Source: Aplectana chamaeleonis (lineage: Eukaryota; Nematoda; Chromadorea; Rhabditida; Cosmocercidae). Taken from it: 64,000 nt of DNA. The position numbers were made by a program, and so were the translations under genes. Location of the stretch: assembly GCA_029168955.1 (NCBI GenBank), contig JAPDOI010000274.1, positions 905,514 through 969,513 of the forward strand. The letters are read 5' to 3'. Of this stretch, positions 12,131 to 23,045 are shown piece after piece. Each line of letters starts with the position of its first letter. The stretch's first letter is position 1. Under the pieces are notes generated by a model that searched no databases, was not told where the DNA came from, and worked only from the letters and a program-made list of their open reading frames with translations.

Positions 12131-12403
12131 AACTGAATCTGTTCAGATCAGTGTTCCCGGTTTTCTTCAACAAACCCAAGGTGAGCGACTATCAAGCAGA
12201 TGTGGACAACAGAATTAACCATGGTATTGAGTTCGGGAAAGAGCGCGGCTACATCAGCAAGGGAGATTTCATTGTCGTTGTCAATGGATGGAAATTTGGT
12301 CGGCTTGCTGCAAATTTCCCATCATTTTGTGCATATTCGTTCATGAAATACTTTTTAAGGTCCTGGTTTCACTAATACAATGCGTATCATTACAGCAGCA
12401 TAG
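12131..12403 (+). pseudogene. Pyruvate kinase C-terminal fragment (last two exons)
   Basis: Exon 1 (12131-12298) reads LFRSVFPVFF, then DVDNRI, FGKERGY, KGDFIVVV and GWKFG. A GT donor at 12299-12300 and an AG acceptor at 12358-12359 (CTTTTTAAG) bound a 61-bp intron. Exon 2 (12360-12401 plus stop) gives PGFTNTMRIITAA and a TAG at 12401-12403. This is the C-terminal domain of pyruvate kinase (phosphoenolpyruvate to pyruvate, last step of glycolysis), where the GW-R/K-G-G-TNTMR loop contributes to the fructose-1,6-bisphosphate site. The spacing matches the family without gaps. LFRS replaces the usual LYRG, and Lys and Pro replace conserved loop residues. The preceding exons (kinase core and PRCPII-type segment) are not found upstream, so this is a captured or decayed fragment, or the tail of a gene with a very distant upstream exon. 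The exon start is inferred from a weak AAG acceptor. Confidence 0.8.
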
Positions 12404-12560
12404 CCGCTTCAGCAATAGTATTATCTCCGCTTTGCTCGTCTAGTGCATGCTAATCGGATACAATAAACGTTTAGCAGACTGACTAGCTTTTTACACTCAA
12501 AACTGATTTCGAACCCCATCCAGACATCCAACACACTGCAGCCTAGAAGTTCGGCAGGGT
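12404..12560. other. Sequence downstream of the pyruvate kinase fragment
   Basis: No clear AATAAA-type polyadenylation signal is placed convincingly after the stop; AATAAA occurs at 12461-12466. I see nothing else here. Confidence 0.3.
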
Positions 12561-12784
12561 GATCGAATCCACAGCGCGGGAGCAGTTTGGCTGGCACACG
12601 TGAAGCGCGAGGCGGAAAACCGCAGCGTGCATGTCGTCGTTGGAGCGTGTTAACCGTGGGGCCTCTAACAAGAAAAATAGTTGACGCTCGGTTAACGCGC
12701 TCCAACAACGATATGCGCGCAGAAGTTTTCCGCCGCGCGCGTCACGTCTGTTAGCCGATCTGCTCCCGCGCTGTGAATTCGATC
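12561..12784. mobile_element. Fold-back element with about 95-bp inverted arms
   Basis: Starts GATCGAATCCACAGCGCGGG and ends in its near complement (CCCGCGCTGTGAATTCGATC). The arms meet at TTAACCG/CGGTTAAC with a 30-nt loop. Several mismatches separate the arms. This is MITE-like with no coding capacity. Confidence 0.75.
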
Positions 12785-13160
12785 AACATCCCCAAGAGTT
12801 CGTCCACATCCCTGTTCACTGTCACAGTTTTTTTAGTGTACGTTCACACTGTCAGTCTCGGAGCCAAATTCCGGTCCGCAATTGCGGACTACGGCTGTCG
12901 CATCACGAAACACGATGACAATCGTGCTGTGAGAAAGGGGAATCGTGCCGGGACTGTGTGGAAGAGCAAAATTCATTCCGCTCATTAAACGTATAGGCAG
13001 TGTTCGCGTTAAATCATGGATGGCGAGTTTCTCGTTGAAAGTGGGCGGTCAGAAGCCCACTGAGACAAAAGAACTGGAAAAGCAGCGAAAAATGACCGAA
13101 AATTGCTGTTTTCCAACAAAACAGGATCGCTTCTTAGGCTCCGGTCATAGTCGGTGGATC

Positions 13161-13680
13161 AACTGAGTCCCACCCGGTCGATACGCATCGAATTCGTGGA
13201 AAACGGGTGGAAAAAAATCAACCCACTGAGTCCGACTGCGACCGACTGATGCCCACCGCAATCCCCCCGGTCGATACTGATGGTTCTCATGCGTACAAGG
13301 GCGGGGCCAATGCACCGACTGAGTCCCACTGAGTCCCGCTGAGTCCCACCCGGTCGATATAGGTGTTTTTCACGTGATTTGGGTGCATTTTTTTTTCGGC
13401 CGACTGCGACCTGCCGAGTCCCGCCGCATCTCGACTCTCGCCGTCTGCGCTCTGCCCCACGTACTGCTGATACGGAAATCAGATTCAGACATGTTGAAAA
13501 CAAGAAAAATCAGCCACCAAACACGTTCCGATTCACAGCTGAGGTGATAATCGTCACTATCAATTGCGTGTTACGCAGAGGAACCGGTTGGTGCTGGGGG
13601 CAACCGGACTCAGTGGGACTCAGCAGCTTTTTCCACCCCGGACTCATTCGGACTCAGTCGGACTCAGTGGTACTCAGCAG
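13161..13680. repeat. Inverted clusters of the decamer ACTGAGTCCC
   Basis: ACTGAGTCCC-like decamers occur at 13161-13360, three of them back to back at 13318-13349. The complement GGGACTCAGT occurs at 13606-13680, again with 10-bp spacing. CCCGGTCGATA also appears three times on the left side. This looks like a fold-back element with short-period subrepeats. Confidence 0.6.
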
Positions 13681-13742
13681 GTTTTTCGACGAAGTCTGAC
13701 AGGGGCCTTAGACGTTTCATTTCTAGAAGGATTCACCAGTTA

Positions 13743-13880
13743 GGGGCTATTCATACTTCCAACCTCTCGCTCTCTCAGAGCGGCCCGCGCGGAAAAAGTG
13801 GTGAGTATGAATGAAAACGCGACCTCCCGTCTCTCCCGCGCCTCCTGCCCCGCCACAGCGGTGTCTCTGGAGCATTCATA
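13743..13880. mobile_element. Small MITE with ATTCATACTTC termini, copy 1
   Basis: GGGGCTATTCATACTTCC starts an element whose inverted, roughly 75% similar copy lies at 32676-32788. Both contain GTGAGTATGAATGAA and end with an ATTCAT motif near TCTCTGGA. Confidence 0.6.
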
Positions 13881-13881
13881 A

Positions 13882-14013
13882 GGCCTCTGCATAGTCCGGC
13901 GGCAAAAGTCGCGCCGCCACGATGGAATGAAGAGGGCGGCTACGACGCTTCGTGCCTGCCCTTTATTTCTCATCTTTGCGGCGCGACTTTTGCCGCCGGA
14001 CCATGCAGAGGCC
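13882..14013. repeat. Inverted repeat with 37-bp arms
   Basis: GGCCTCTGCATAGTCCGGCG at 13882 continues as a nearly perfect inverted repeat with the sequence ending at 14013 (one mismatch, ATAGTCC versus ATGGTCC), spacer about 58 bp. Confidence 0.85.
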
Positions 14014-14083
14014 AATACTCCCTCTCGCACCGCCGAGGTATTTGTTGGTAGCATTACTTGTTGCACTCAATTACGTGATATAA

Positions 14084-14180
14084 GTGTAGCGGGACCTCAG
14101 TGGGAGTGTGCAAGACGCAGTAGAAAGTGTGCGGGACCTGAGTGGGAGTGGGCAGGACTTCGTAGAAAGCATACGAAAAT
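14084..14180 (-). repeat. Relic of the 42-bp satellite (two units)
   Basis: Two degenerate units (GGGACCTCAGTGGGAGTGTG followed by CAAGACGCAGTAGAAAGTG) are isolated from every block. They show small-scale seeding or leftover sequence of the satellite. Confidence 0.8.
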
Positions 14181-14727
14181 AAAATGGAATCGAATCTATA
14201 AATCTTGGCTCAAATCTAGTTGGAGGGGACCTTCCAAGATTCAATCCTAAAACCCCTGCCTCTGACATGAGTTTTCCGACAGCGTTATTAGTCATTGTCT
14301 ATTAAGAGAATCTGTAGAATCACTTAGATCTTGGTATCCTTCGGGTTCATTCTCCACTTCAATTCTGAGTGGCGAGGTCCAAGTAGATAAAACGATATGG
14401 CCAATTCCGGAAAGTTTAGGTTCCTGGCAAAAGAAAAGATTTGGCATGGCCATTTTTCCGAAAAATTAAAAATATACTCAGTTAAAAGGGAAAGGTAAAG
14501 AAAAATGAAAAAAGTTTTGAAATATCCCTGAGAACGATTTGGCGTAGAATAATCTGATTTTTGGGAAAGGTAGTGAAATAGTTGAAAATATGATTTGGCA
14601 GTCGAGTTCGAACCAACTATTGATAAGAGTTGTGCAAAACGAGAGATCTCATTGTATGAGCTTATCCGTAGAACATATCAAAGCAAAATCACGCGTGATA
14701 TGGAACAAACAGCTGATCTTACTTCAC
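14181..14727. other. No gene; relic of the 21957-22767 element
   Basis: GGTAGTGAAATAGTTGA with GATTTGGC near 14565-14600 and AAATCACGCGTGATAT near 14690 match internal motifs of the long fold-back element at 21957-22767. The rest is AT-rich with no frame of note. Confidence 0.45.
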
Positions 14728-15200
14728 TTAAAGGCAGTGTTTACGATAAAAGTCGTTTTTCTGTTTTTTTTACCTATTTGGAAAACGGTCCCATGCTGAT
14801 TTCAATGATGTCCCTGGAATCGTACAAGACCCCCTGGAAGCGGAGTTATGGCCCCTCAAAATTCAGCTAGGGAAGCATTGTGTACGAGTTGTCCGAGGCT
14901 TGTAACTCCCGTTTTTTGCAGCCGATGTGTGCGAGCTGATCTGACTAAAGAGAGAAGTTGAGAATGAAGGGAAGAACGGGGCTTTTGATCGGAAACCATT
15001 GCTCATCTGACCACAACTCAGGGAAACTGTTATAGGACGTGGGCGGAGTGGTCCAATGGGTTGGCTGGCACACGAGATTTGCACCCACTCACCGGCCGTT
15101 TTTCGCCGCACTTCCGATCTCAATCTTCTTAGAGGGACCCAAAGCTTACGTTTTAGCCAGAAAAACGTGCAACTTCTTTTTTCGTGAACACTGCCTTTAA
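14728..15200. mobile_element. TTAA MITE, 470-bp family, copy 3
   Basis: 473 bp, termini TTAAAGGCAGTGTTTACG and CGTGAACACTGCCTTTAA. It has the same orientation as copy 1 and shares the GGGGCTTTTGATCGG core. Its right TTAA is directly followed by another terminus-like AGGCAGGGGTCACGATG, as if a second element inserted next to it. Confidence 0.9.
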
Positions 15201-15429
15201 AGGCAGGGGTCACGATGAAAAATTTTCACGAAAAAACGACGAAAATAAGCTTAGATCAAAAACAGCTGAAAAACTATGAAGGTAGCGCGGCGAAAAACGG
15301 GCTAGAATTAGAGTTTCTAAGGCCCAAAGATGTCAGTTCGTGCACACGTGCACAGCGCCGACAAAAAAGATCGCAGTCTCATGCCCAGCAGGCAAAAATC
15401 ATCGACATACAGAGGAAGAAATAAATGCA
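15201..15429. other. Probable partial TTAA element, no gene
   Basis: Opens with a variant of the AGGCAGTGTTCACG terminus (AGGCAGGGGTCACGATG). I found no matching right end before the inverted-repeat arm begins at 15430. Confidence 0.4.
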
Positions 15430-15434
15430 AATTG

Positions 15435-15457
15435 TGGTGAGCGCGAAGCGCTCACCA
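15435..15457. repeat. 23-nt perfect hairpin, copy 2
   Basis: Mirror copy of the hairpin at 4764-4786 with the same 10-bp stem (TGGTGAGCGC) and 3-nt loop. Confidence 0.9.
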
Positions 15458-15645
15458 GGATTTGGCTTTGATCTCTTCCCGCGCGGATGCCCTACAATGA
15501 GATCACCTATTCATACCGTCAACAGAGGTATGAGCTGTACACTATTCGACGCGCTGCAAGAAATTACATATGTGTGCAACTTTTCATCCCAACTGGTCCC
15601 CGCTTTCTAAAGTTATGACCTCTCAAAGTACGCAAAAACGTTCTC

Positions 15646-15739
15646 CACCACCGCCTCCGCCTCCGCCTCCGCCTCCGCCTCCGCCTCCGCCTCCGCCTCC
15701 GCCTCCGCCTCCGCCTCCGCCTCCGCCTCCACCTCCGTC
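15646..15739 (-). repeat. CCGCCT hexamer microsatellite, longer allele
   Basis: An almost uninterrupted run of CCGCCT, 36 nt longer than its partner at 4519-4576. A polyproline frame results from the repeat. Confidence 0.9.
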
Positions 15740-15936
15740 CGTCGAAAACCATTTTTTTGGAAGGCGTGGACCAAATCGCTCGAAAATTTGTGACTAAAGG
15801 TAATCGGCCACGGGAATGACGAAAATAATTGTCAGAACTCACCATAATGACTTCTGGGCCCCTAACGGGCGTTTGAAACTCGGAAACCGGCCTCTCAAGA
15901 ATAGTTTATGAAAATGGTGGGTTTTTTCGTTATCAG

Positions 15937-16116
15937 TCATTGTTTTCTTAGACTCCATATAAACACCTTGCTCTCCAGGGTGGTGTACTTTGAACGTCCG
16001 GCTCGGAAGAGGACGCTGTGCGGGTTGATGTACTTGACCGCGGCGCGTATTCGTTCAAAGCGCACCATCGATAAGAAGGCGTCGCAGGATGTGCTGAAGT
16101 GTCGGTTGACTATGTG
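15937..16116 (-). other. Protein-like segment at the edge of block C, copy 2
   Basis: Inverted copy of 4142-4321, also fused in frame to the satellite units. It reads VNRHFSTSCDAFLSMVRFER and ends with a stop at 15937-15939. Amino-acid differences from copy 1 are few. The family is unknown. Confidence 0.35.
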
Positions 16117-19100
16117 AGACCTCAGTAGGGTGTGCAGGACGTCGTAGAATGTGGGCAGGGCCTCAGTAGGAGTATGCAGGACATCATCGAACGTGTGCAA
16201 GACCTCAGTAGGAGTGTGCAGGACATCATGGAACGTGTGCAAGACCTTAGTAGGAGTGTGCAGGACATCATGGGACCTGTGCAAGACCTCAGTAGGAGTG
16301 TGCAGGACATCATGGAACGTGTGCAGGACCCCAGTAGGGGTGTGCAGGACGTCGTAGAATGTGTGCAGGACCTCAGTAGGAGTGGGCAGGACATCATGGA
16401 ACGTGTGCAAGACCTCAGTAGGAGTGTGCAGGACATCATGGAACGTGTGCAAGACCTTAGTAGGAGTGTGCAGGACATCATGGGACCTGTGCAAGACCTC
16501 AGTAGGAGTGTGCAGGACATCATTGTACCTGCGCAGGACCTCAGTAGGAGTGTGTAGGACATCATTGTACCTGCGCAGGACCTCAGTAGGAGTGTGCAGG
16601 ACATCATGGAACGTGTGGAAGACCTCAGTAGGAGTGTGCAGGACATCATGGAACGTGTGCAGGACCGTAGTAGGAGTGGGCAGGACATCATGGGACGTGT
16701 GCAAGACCTTAGTAGGAGTGGGCAGGACATCATGGGACGTGTGCAGCACCCCAGTAGGGGTGTGCAGGACGTCGTAGAATGTGTGCAGGACCTTAGTAGG
16801 AGTGTGCAGGACATCATAGGACCTGTGCAGGACCCCAGTAGGGGTGTGCAGGACCTCAGTAGGAGTGTGCAGGACATTATGGTACCTGTGCAGGACCTCA
16901 GTAGGAGTGTGCAGGACATCATGGGCCTGTGCAGGACTCCAGTAGGGGTGTGCAGGTCGTCGTAGAGTGTGTGCAGGACCTCAGTAGGAGTGTGCAGGAC
17001 CTTAGTAGGAGTGTGCAGGACATCATGGGCACTGTGCAGGACCCCAGTAGGAGTGTGCAGGACATCATGGGACCTGTGCAGGACCCCAGTAGGGGTGTGC
17101 AGGACCTCAGTAGGAGTGTGCAGGACATTATGGGACCCGCGCAGGACCCCAGTAGGGGTGTGCAGGACGTCGTAGAATGTGTGCAGGACCTCAGTAGGAG
17201 TGTGCAGGACCTTAGTAGGAGTGTGCAAGACATCATGGGACCTGTGCAGGACCCCAGTAGGGGTGTGCAGGACCTCAGTAGGAGTCTGCAGGACATAATG
17301 GAACGTGTGCAAGACCTTAGTAGGAGTGTGCAGGACATCATGGGACCTGTGCAGGACCCCAGTAGGGGTGTGCAGGACGTCGTAGAATGTGTGCAGAACC
17401 TCAGTGGGAGTGTGCAGGACCTTAGTAGGAGTATGCAGGACATCATGGGACATGTGCAGGACCCCAGTAGGGGTGTGCAGGACGTCGTAGAATGTGTGCA
17501 GGACCTCAGTAGGAGTGTGCAGGACCTTAGTAGGAGTGTGCAGGACATCATGGGACCTAAGCAGGACCCCAGAAGGGGTGTGCAGGACGTCGTAGAATGT
17601 GTGCAGAACCTCAGTAGGAGTGTGCAGGACATCATGGGACCTGTGCAGGACCCCAGAAGGGGTGTGCAGGACGTCGTAGAATGTGTGCAGAACCTCAGTA
17701 GGAGTGTGCAGGACATCATGGGACCTGTGCAGGACCCCAGTAGGAGTGTGCAGGACGTCGTAGAATGTGTGCAGAGCCTCAGTAGGAGTGTGCAGGACAT
17801 CATGGGACCTGTGCAGGACCCCAGTAGGGGTGTGCAGGACGTCGTAGAATGTGTGCAGGACCTTAGTAGGAGCTTGCAGGACATCATGGGACCTGTGCAG
17901 GACCCCAGTAGGGGTGTGCAGGACGTCGTAGAATGTGTGCAGGACCTCAGTAGGAGTGTGCAGGACATCATGGAACCTGTGCAGGACCCCAGTAGGGGTG
18001 TGCAGGACGTCGTAGAATGTGTGCAGAACCTCAGTAGGAGTGTGCAGGACCTTAGTAGGAGTGTGCAGGACATCATGGGACCTGTGCAGGACCCCAGTAG
18101 GGGTGTGCAGGACGTCGTAGAATGTGCAGGACCTCAGTAGGGTGTGGGGACCTTAGTAGGAGTGTGCAGGACATCATGGGACCTGTGCAGGACTGATCAG
18201 GGATGTGCAGGACCTCAGTAGGGTGTGCAGGACATTTTGGGACCTGTGCAGGACCCCAGTAAGTGTGCAGGACGTCGTAGAATGTGTGCAGGACCTCAGT
18301 GGGAGTGTGCAGGACCTTAGTAGGAGTGTGCAGGACATCATGGGACCTGTGCAGGACCCCACATTAGGGGTGTGCAGGACCTCAGTAGGAGTGTGCATGA
18401 CATTATGGGACCTGTACAGGACCTCAGTAGGAGTGCGCAGGATATCATGGAACGTGTGCAGGACCCCAGTAGGGAGGGTGTGCAGGACGTCGTAGAATGT
18501 GTGCAGGACCTCAGTAGGAGTGTGCAGGACCTTAGTAGGAGTGTGCAGGACATCATGGGACCTGTGCAGGACCCCAGTAGAGTGTGCAGCACAACATGGC
18601 ACCTGTGTAGGACCCCAGTAGGAGTGTGCAGGACATCGTAGAATGTGTGCAGAACATCAGTAGGGAGTGTGCAGGACATCATGGGACCTGTGCAGGACCC
18701 CAGTAGGGGTGTGCAGGACGTCGTAGAATGTGTGCAGGACCTTAGTAGGAGTGTGCAGGACATCATGAAACATGTGCAAGACCCCTGTAAGGATGAGCAG
18801 GACTTCATGGAATGTGTGCAGGACATCACTAGGAGTGTGCAGGACATCATGAAGCGTGTGCAGGACCCCAGTAGGGATTAGCAGGACGTCATGGAATGTG
18901 TGTAGGACCTTAGTAAAAATTACACAGGACATCATGGAACGTGTGCAGGACCCCAATAGGGGGTGTGCAGGACATCATGGAATGTGTGCAGGACCTTAGT
19001 AGGAGTGTGCTGGTCTTCATGAAACGTGTGCAAGACCCCTGTAAGGATGATCAGAACTTCGTGGAATGTGTGCAGGACATCATTAGGAGTGTGCAGGACA

Positions 19101-20631
19101 TCATGAAGCGTGTGCAGGACCCCAATAGGGGTGTGCAGGACATCATGGAGATGTGTGCAGGACCTTAGTAGGAGTGTGCAGGACATCATGAAACGTGTGC
19201 AAGACCCCCTGTAAGGATGATCAGAACTTCGTGGAATGTGTGCAGGACATCAGTAGAGTGTGCAGGACATCATGAAACGTGTGCAAGACCCTGTAAGGAT
19301 GAGCAGGACTTCATGGAATGTGTGCTGGATCTCAGTAGGGGTGTGCAGGACGCCGTAGAATGTGTGCAGGACCTCAGTAGGAGTGTGCAGGACCTTAGTA
19401 GGAGTGTGCAGGACATCATGGGACCTCTGCAGGACCCCAGTAGGGGTGTGCAGGACGTCGTAGAATGTGTGCAGGACCTCAGTTGGAGTGTGCAGGACCT
19501 ACGTTGGAGTGTGCAGGACATCATTGGACCTGTGCAGGACCCCAGTAGGGGTGTGCAGGACCTCAGTAGGAGTGTGCAGGACATTTTGGGACCTGTGCAG
19601 GACCCCAGTAAGGGTGTGCAGGACGTCGTAGAATGTGTGCAGGACCTCAGTAGGAGTGTGCATGACATTATGGGACCTGTACAGGACCTCAGTAGGTGTG
19701 CAGGACCTCAGTAGGAGTGTGCATGACATTATGGGACCTGTACAGGACCTCGGTAGGAGTGCGCAGGATATCATGGAACGTGTGCAGGACCCCAGTAGGG
19801 GTGTGCAGGACGTCGTAGAGATGTGTGCAGGACCTCAGTAGGAGTGTGCAGGACCTTAGTAGGAGTGTGCAGGACATCATGGGACCTGTGCAGGACCCCA
19901 GTAGAAGTGTGCAGGACATCATGGAACCTGTGTAGGACCCCAGTAGTGTGCAGGACATCGTAGAATGTGTGCAGAACATCAGTAGGAGTGTGCAGGACAT
20001 CATGGGACCTGTGCAGGACCCCAGTAGGGGTTTGCAGGACGTCGTAGAATGTGCAGGACAGCTTAGTAGGGAGTGTGCAGGACATCATGAAACATGTGCA
20101 AGACCCTGTAAGGATGAGCAGGACTTCATGGAATGTGTGCAGGACATCAGTAGGAGTGTGCAGGACATCATGAAGCGTGTGCAGGACCCCAGTAGGGTTG
20201 AGCAGGACGTCATGGAATGTGTGTAGGGCCTTAGTAAAATTACACAGGACATCATGGAACGTGTGCAGGACCCCAATAGGGTGTGCAGGACATCATGGAA
20301 TGTGTGCAAGACCCCTGTAAGGATGATCAAAACTTCGTGGAATGTGTGCAGGACATCAGTAGGAGTGCAGGACATCATAGAACGTGTGCAGGACCCCAAT
20401 AGGGGTGTGCAGGACATCAAGGAATGTGTGCAGGACCTTAGTAGGAGTGTGCAGGACATCATGAAACGTGTGCAAGACCCCTGTAAGGATGAGCAGAACT
20501 TCGTGGAATGTGTGCAGAACATCAGTAGGAGTGTGCAGGACATCATGAAACGTGTGCAAGACCCCTGTAAGGAAGAGCAGGACTTCATGGAATGTGTGCT
20601 GGATCTCAGTAGGAGTGTGCAGGACCTCAGT
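16117..20631 (-). repeat. Satellite block C, 42-bp-type array (about 107 units)
   Basis: Orientation is opposite to A. Halves start GTGTGCAGGAC with decamers CTCAGTAGGA, CCCAGTAGGG, GTCGTAGAAT, ATCATGGGAC or CTTAGTAGGA. Between about 16920 and 18120, groups of four to five 21-bp halves form longer repeats. From about 18120 to 20400 nearly every unit carries a small insertion or deletion. After 18770 a distinct variant appears (CCCTGTAAGGATGAGCAGGA, CATGAAACGT). The right edge gives way to CAGGACACCGTATGCAAG, also found at the edge of block E. Confidence 0.93.
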
Positions 20632-20970
20632 TTAATGCTCAGGACACCGTATGCAAGCCAGGCATCCGAATCTACAAGAACGATAGTTAAGTCCGCCAGA
20701 ACAGGGCTACCGTAATCTCACTCGAGTTAGCTCTAAAGTTCTGACTCCGAATTCGCTTTTATCTTCCCTACAGGTGGTGATGTTTTCCTGCTTTGTAGTC
20801 CATGCAGATCCTCAACTGCTGACCTCTGGAGCAGGACGGTGTGTGAATCAAGACACACCGCTCTTCACTTCTTTTATACTTTACCCTTGGTCAATTTTGT
20901 ATCATCAAATTTGTTTACGAGAGCCGAATAACATTATTCCTAAGATTACGGTAGCCCTCTTCTGGCGCAC
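20632..20970. other. Block C flank, no gene
   Basis: The first 40 bp (CAGGACACCGTAT, then CATCCGAATC) match 55905-55940 beside block E. A CTTCCCTACAG acceptor-like site ends at 20772 but the frame after it is not recognisable. Confidence 0.4.
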
Positions 20971-21428
20971 TTAAAGGCAGTGTTCACGCTGGAAACAAAT
21001 CTCGTTCTCGAGGTCTCGGTGTGAAACTCTAAGTTGGCAGGTGCTGTAGAGGATAGGGTCTAAAGGCAACGAAAACTGGCCAGAAATGAATACAAACCGC
21101 TTTGAAAGCTCTCCCGATGCGCCTACCTATCCCGGTCCGCCCCCGATCGGACGAGCTTGTGGCGACGCACGCGTTTCGATGGCAAATTGCCAAGCAACTC
21201 TGCCGCAATTAGCATTACCGATTCGCGCAGATCTCGCGATTAGCGCGCGCTTGACGAAATCAGCAGGGCCCATGATTCTCGTCCACGCCCTGAATTAAGA
21301 AGCCGTTATTTTGACTTATTCTGGACGTTTTTCTTCGCTGTTTCTTCACTATTAGTTACCTCACGACAAAACAATCCCATTTTTGGGTCGAACTCGAGTC
21401 CGATATTCATCGTGAACACTGCCTTTAA
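20971..21428. mobile_element. TTAA MITE with a different core, copy 4
   Basis: 458 bp, TTAAAGGCAGTGTTCACG at the left and ATCGTGAACACTGCCTTTAA at the right. The core (GATCGGACGAGC, CGATTCGCGCAGATC) is unrelated to the 470-bp family, so the termini are shared by several subfamilies. Confidence 0.85.
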
Positions 21429-21956
21429 CTATCGTTCCTTTTCCGAAACAGACATATGGGCCGGCGCAGACGAGCCACATCAGCATGAACCGGTGAAGTT
21501 TGGCTAGAGCGGCTGACCCTGGGTATATCCTAAACGTGGTGGGGCCACCCAAGATTTACTCATAGAAATGATGAAAAACTCTGATAAAAGAGGCTGATAC
21601 TGCGCTATCAATCATTGTTTTTATTAGAGCTCTGCGGAAATACTTCGACTGGTAGCCTCACCAATTAGCCGTTCATTTCATTTCTGTCTTGAATGGTGCG
21701 TGCCCCCGTCTAGAATAGTGCCTAGAACCTGTACAATTGGGTCATTTTGAAGCTCATTTCTTCATTTTCGACTTTTAAATTCAAAAAGTATATGCCTTGC
21801 ATCTATTTGTAGGAAGCCGCGTTGCAACAATTATCTTGCAGTCTTAGCAACGGAGCGGTTGTCTCCTCATTTCTACCACTATGTTTTCGAAAAAAACAAC
21901 AACTTGACTTTTAGAGATTGACGATGTTTTAGAAGGAAACCCTTGAAAAAGTTGTG
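21429..21956. other. Intergenic, partly homologous to the block E flank
   Basis: GCCGGCGCAGACGAGCC at 21460 followed by TTTGGCTAGAGCGGCTGA matches 55950-56005. CCTGTACAATTGGGTCA near 21730 with TTCAAAAAGTAT matches 56008-56070. No gene is seen. Confidence 0.55.
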
Positions 21957-22767
21957 AAATTTCTGAAAGTTGGGCTCCGCAGAAAAGGTCAAGGATTTGG
22001 CATTGCTCTAAAATGTAGTGAAATTGTTTCATTAGATTTGGCTATCGAACAGATTTTCTAAATGTAGTGAAATAGTTGAATCGATTTGGCTGTTGTTGGT
22101 ATATGAAGATAACATAATCATTAAATGTAGTGAAATTGTTGCAAACGGATTTGGCAGGAGCTCTATGAATTATCACAGTCAAATCACGCGTCAGAAGGGG
22201 TTTTTCTTGGGGCGCTTATTGAACCAAATGAGAACAAGAATAAGTCTAGCAGCAAAAACGTTTCCATACTATGTGAATCGTGAAAGCGTTGAGGACACGA
22301 AGACATAGCGTCAGTAGCTAATAAATTGTGTTACATTTCGTTTTCGTGATTTTTATCTAATCAGTGAGGGAAGAGGGAAGGTCTAGTACCTAAGTGGGAG
22401 CTACACTGAAAAGGCAGAATAACATTCGAGAACCTTATTTCTAGCCCATAAGGCCACGTTTCGTTCAGCATTGTTGACTGAGGTTTATTATTTTTTCTTT
22501 TTGTCTTCATTCGCTCGCCAGAGGACCTTCTGACGCGTGATTTGACTGTGATAATTCATAGAGCTCCTGCCAAATCCGTTTGCAACAATTTCACTACATT
22601 TAATGATTATGTTATCTTCATATACCAACAACAGCCAAATCGATTCAACTATTTCACTACATTTAGAAAATCTGTTCGATAGCCAAATCTAATGGAACAA
22701 TTTCACGACATTTTAGAGCAATGCCAAATCCTTGACCTTTTCTGCGGAGCCCAACTTTCAGAAATTT
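21957..22767. mobile_element. Fold-back element with 242-bp terminal inverted repeats
   Basis: Arms 21957-22198 and 22526-22767 are inverted copies aligned without an indel (position sum 44724) with only a few substitutions. Inside each arm AAATGTAGTGAAAT and GATTTGGC occur three times at about 50-60-bp spacing. The 327-bp middle (22199-22525) shows no gene. It is MITE-like; no target duplication was recognised. Confidence 0.85.
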
Positions 22768-23045
22768 ACCTAATAAAAACAGTTGAGCATTGAAAGAAAG
22801 CACTCCAGTCAATGTTTCTGACTAGATGTGCACATAAATTCGAAGGCTCATTGATTGAAATTCAATTTCAAGCCAGCTAATGTTTTTGATTTAAGAGGTC
22901 ATCGATGCCGATGATGTGGAGTGCACTCGTCCACCTTCAAAAGACAAGAAAGTTCAGGCTTCAAATTTGGCCCAAAACAGTGTTTTTTTTTTGCGATTTT
23001 TTCTATTAGGTCCTGCTACTCGAGACCCAGAAAAGGGTTTGGGAC
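22768..23045. other. Nothing recognised before block D
   Basis: AT-rich sequence with no motif or long frame; it leads into the first degenerate unit of block D. Confidence 0.5.

Larger units (their letters stand above)
15430..16116 (-). repeat. Right arm of the large inverted repeat (partner 4139-4791)
   Basis: Reverse complement of the block A flank with few substitutions. It leads directly into block C just as the partner leads out of block A. The arm-to-arm spacer is 4792-15429 (10.6 kb). Confidence 0.9.

Noticed and set aside
13159..13699. Overlapping 106- to 114-codon frames
   Set aside because: They run through the decamer repeat clusters in both strands and show no protein signature.
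14600..14625. tRNA B-box-like GTTCGAACC
   Set aside because: It lacks the GG start and CC end of a B box, and no A box or cloverleaf can be drawn around it.
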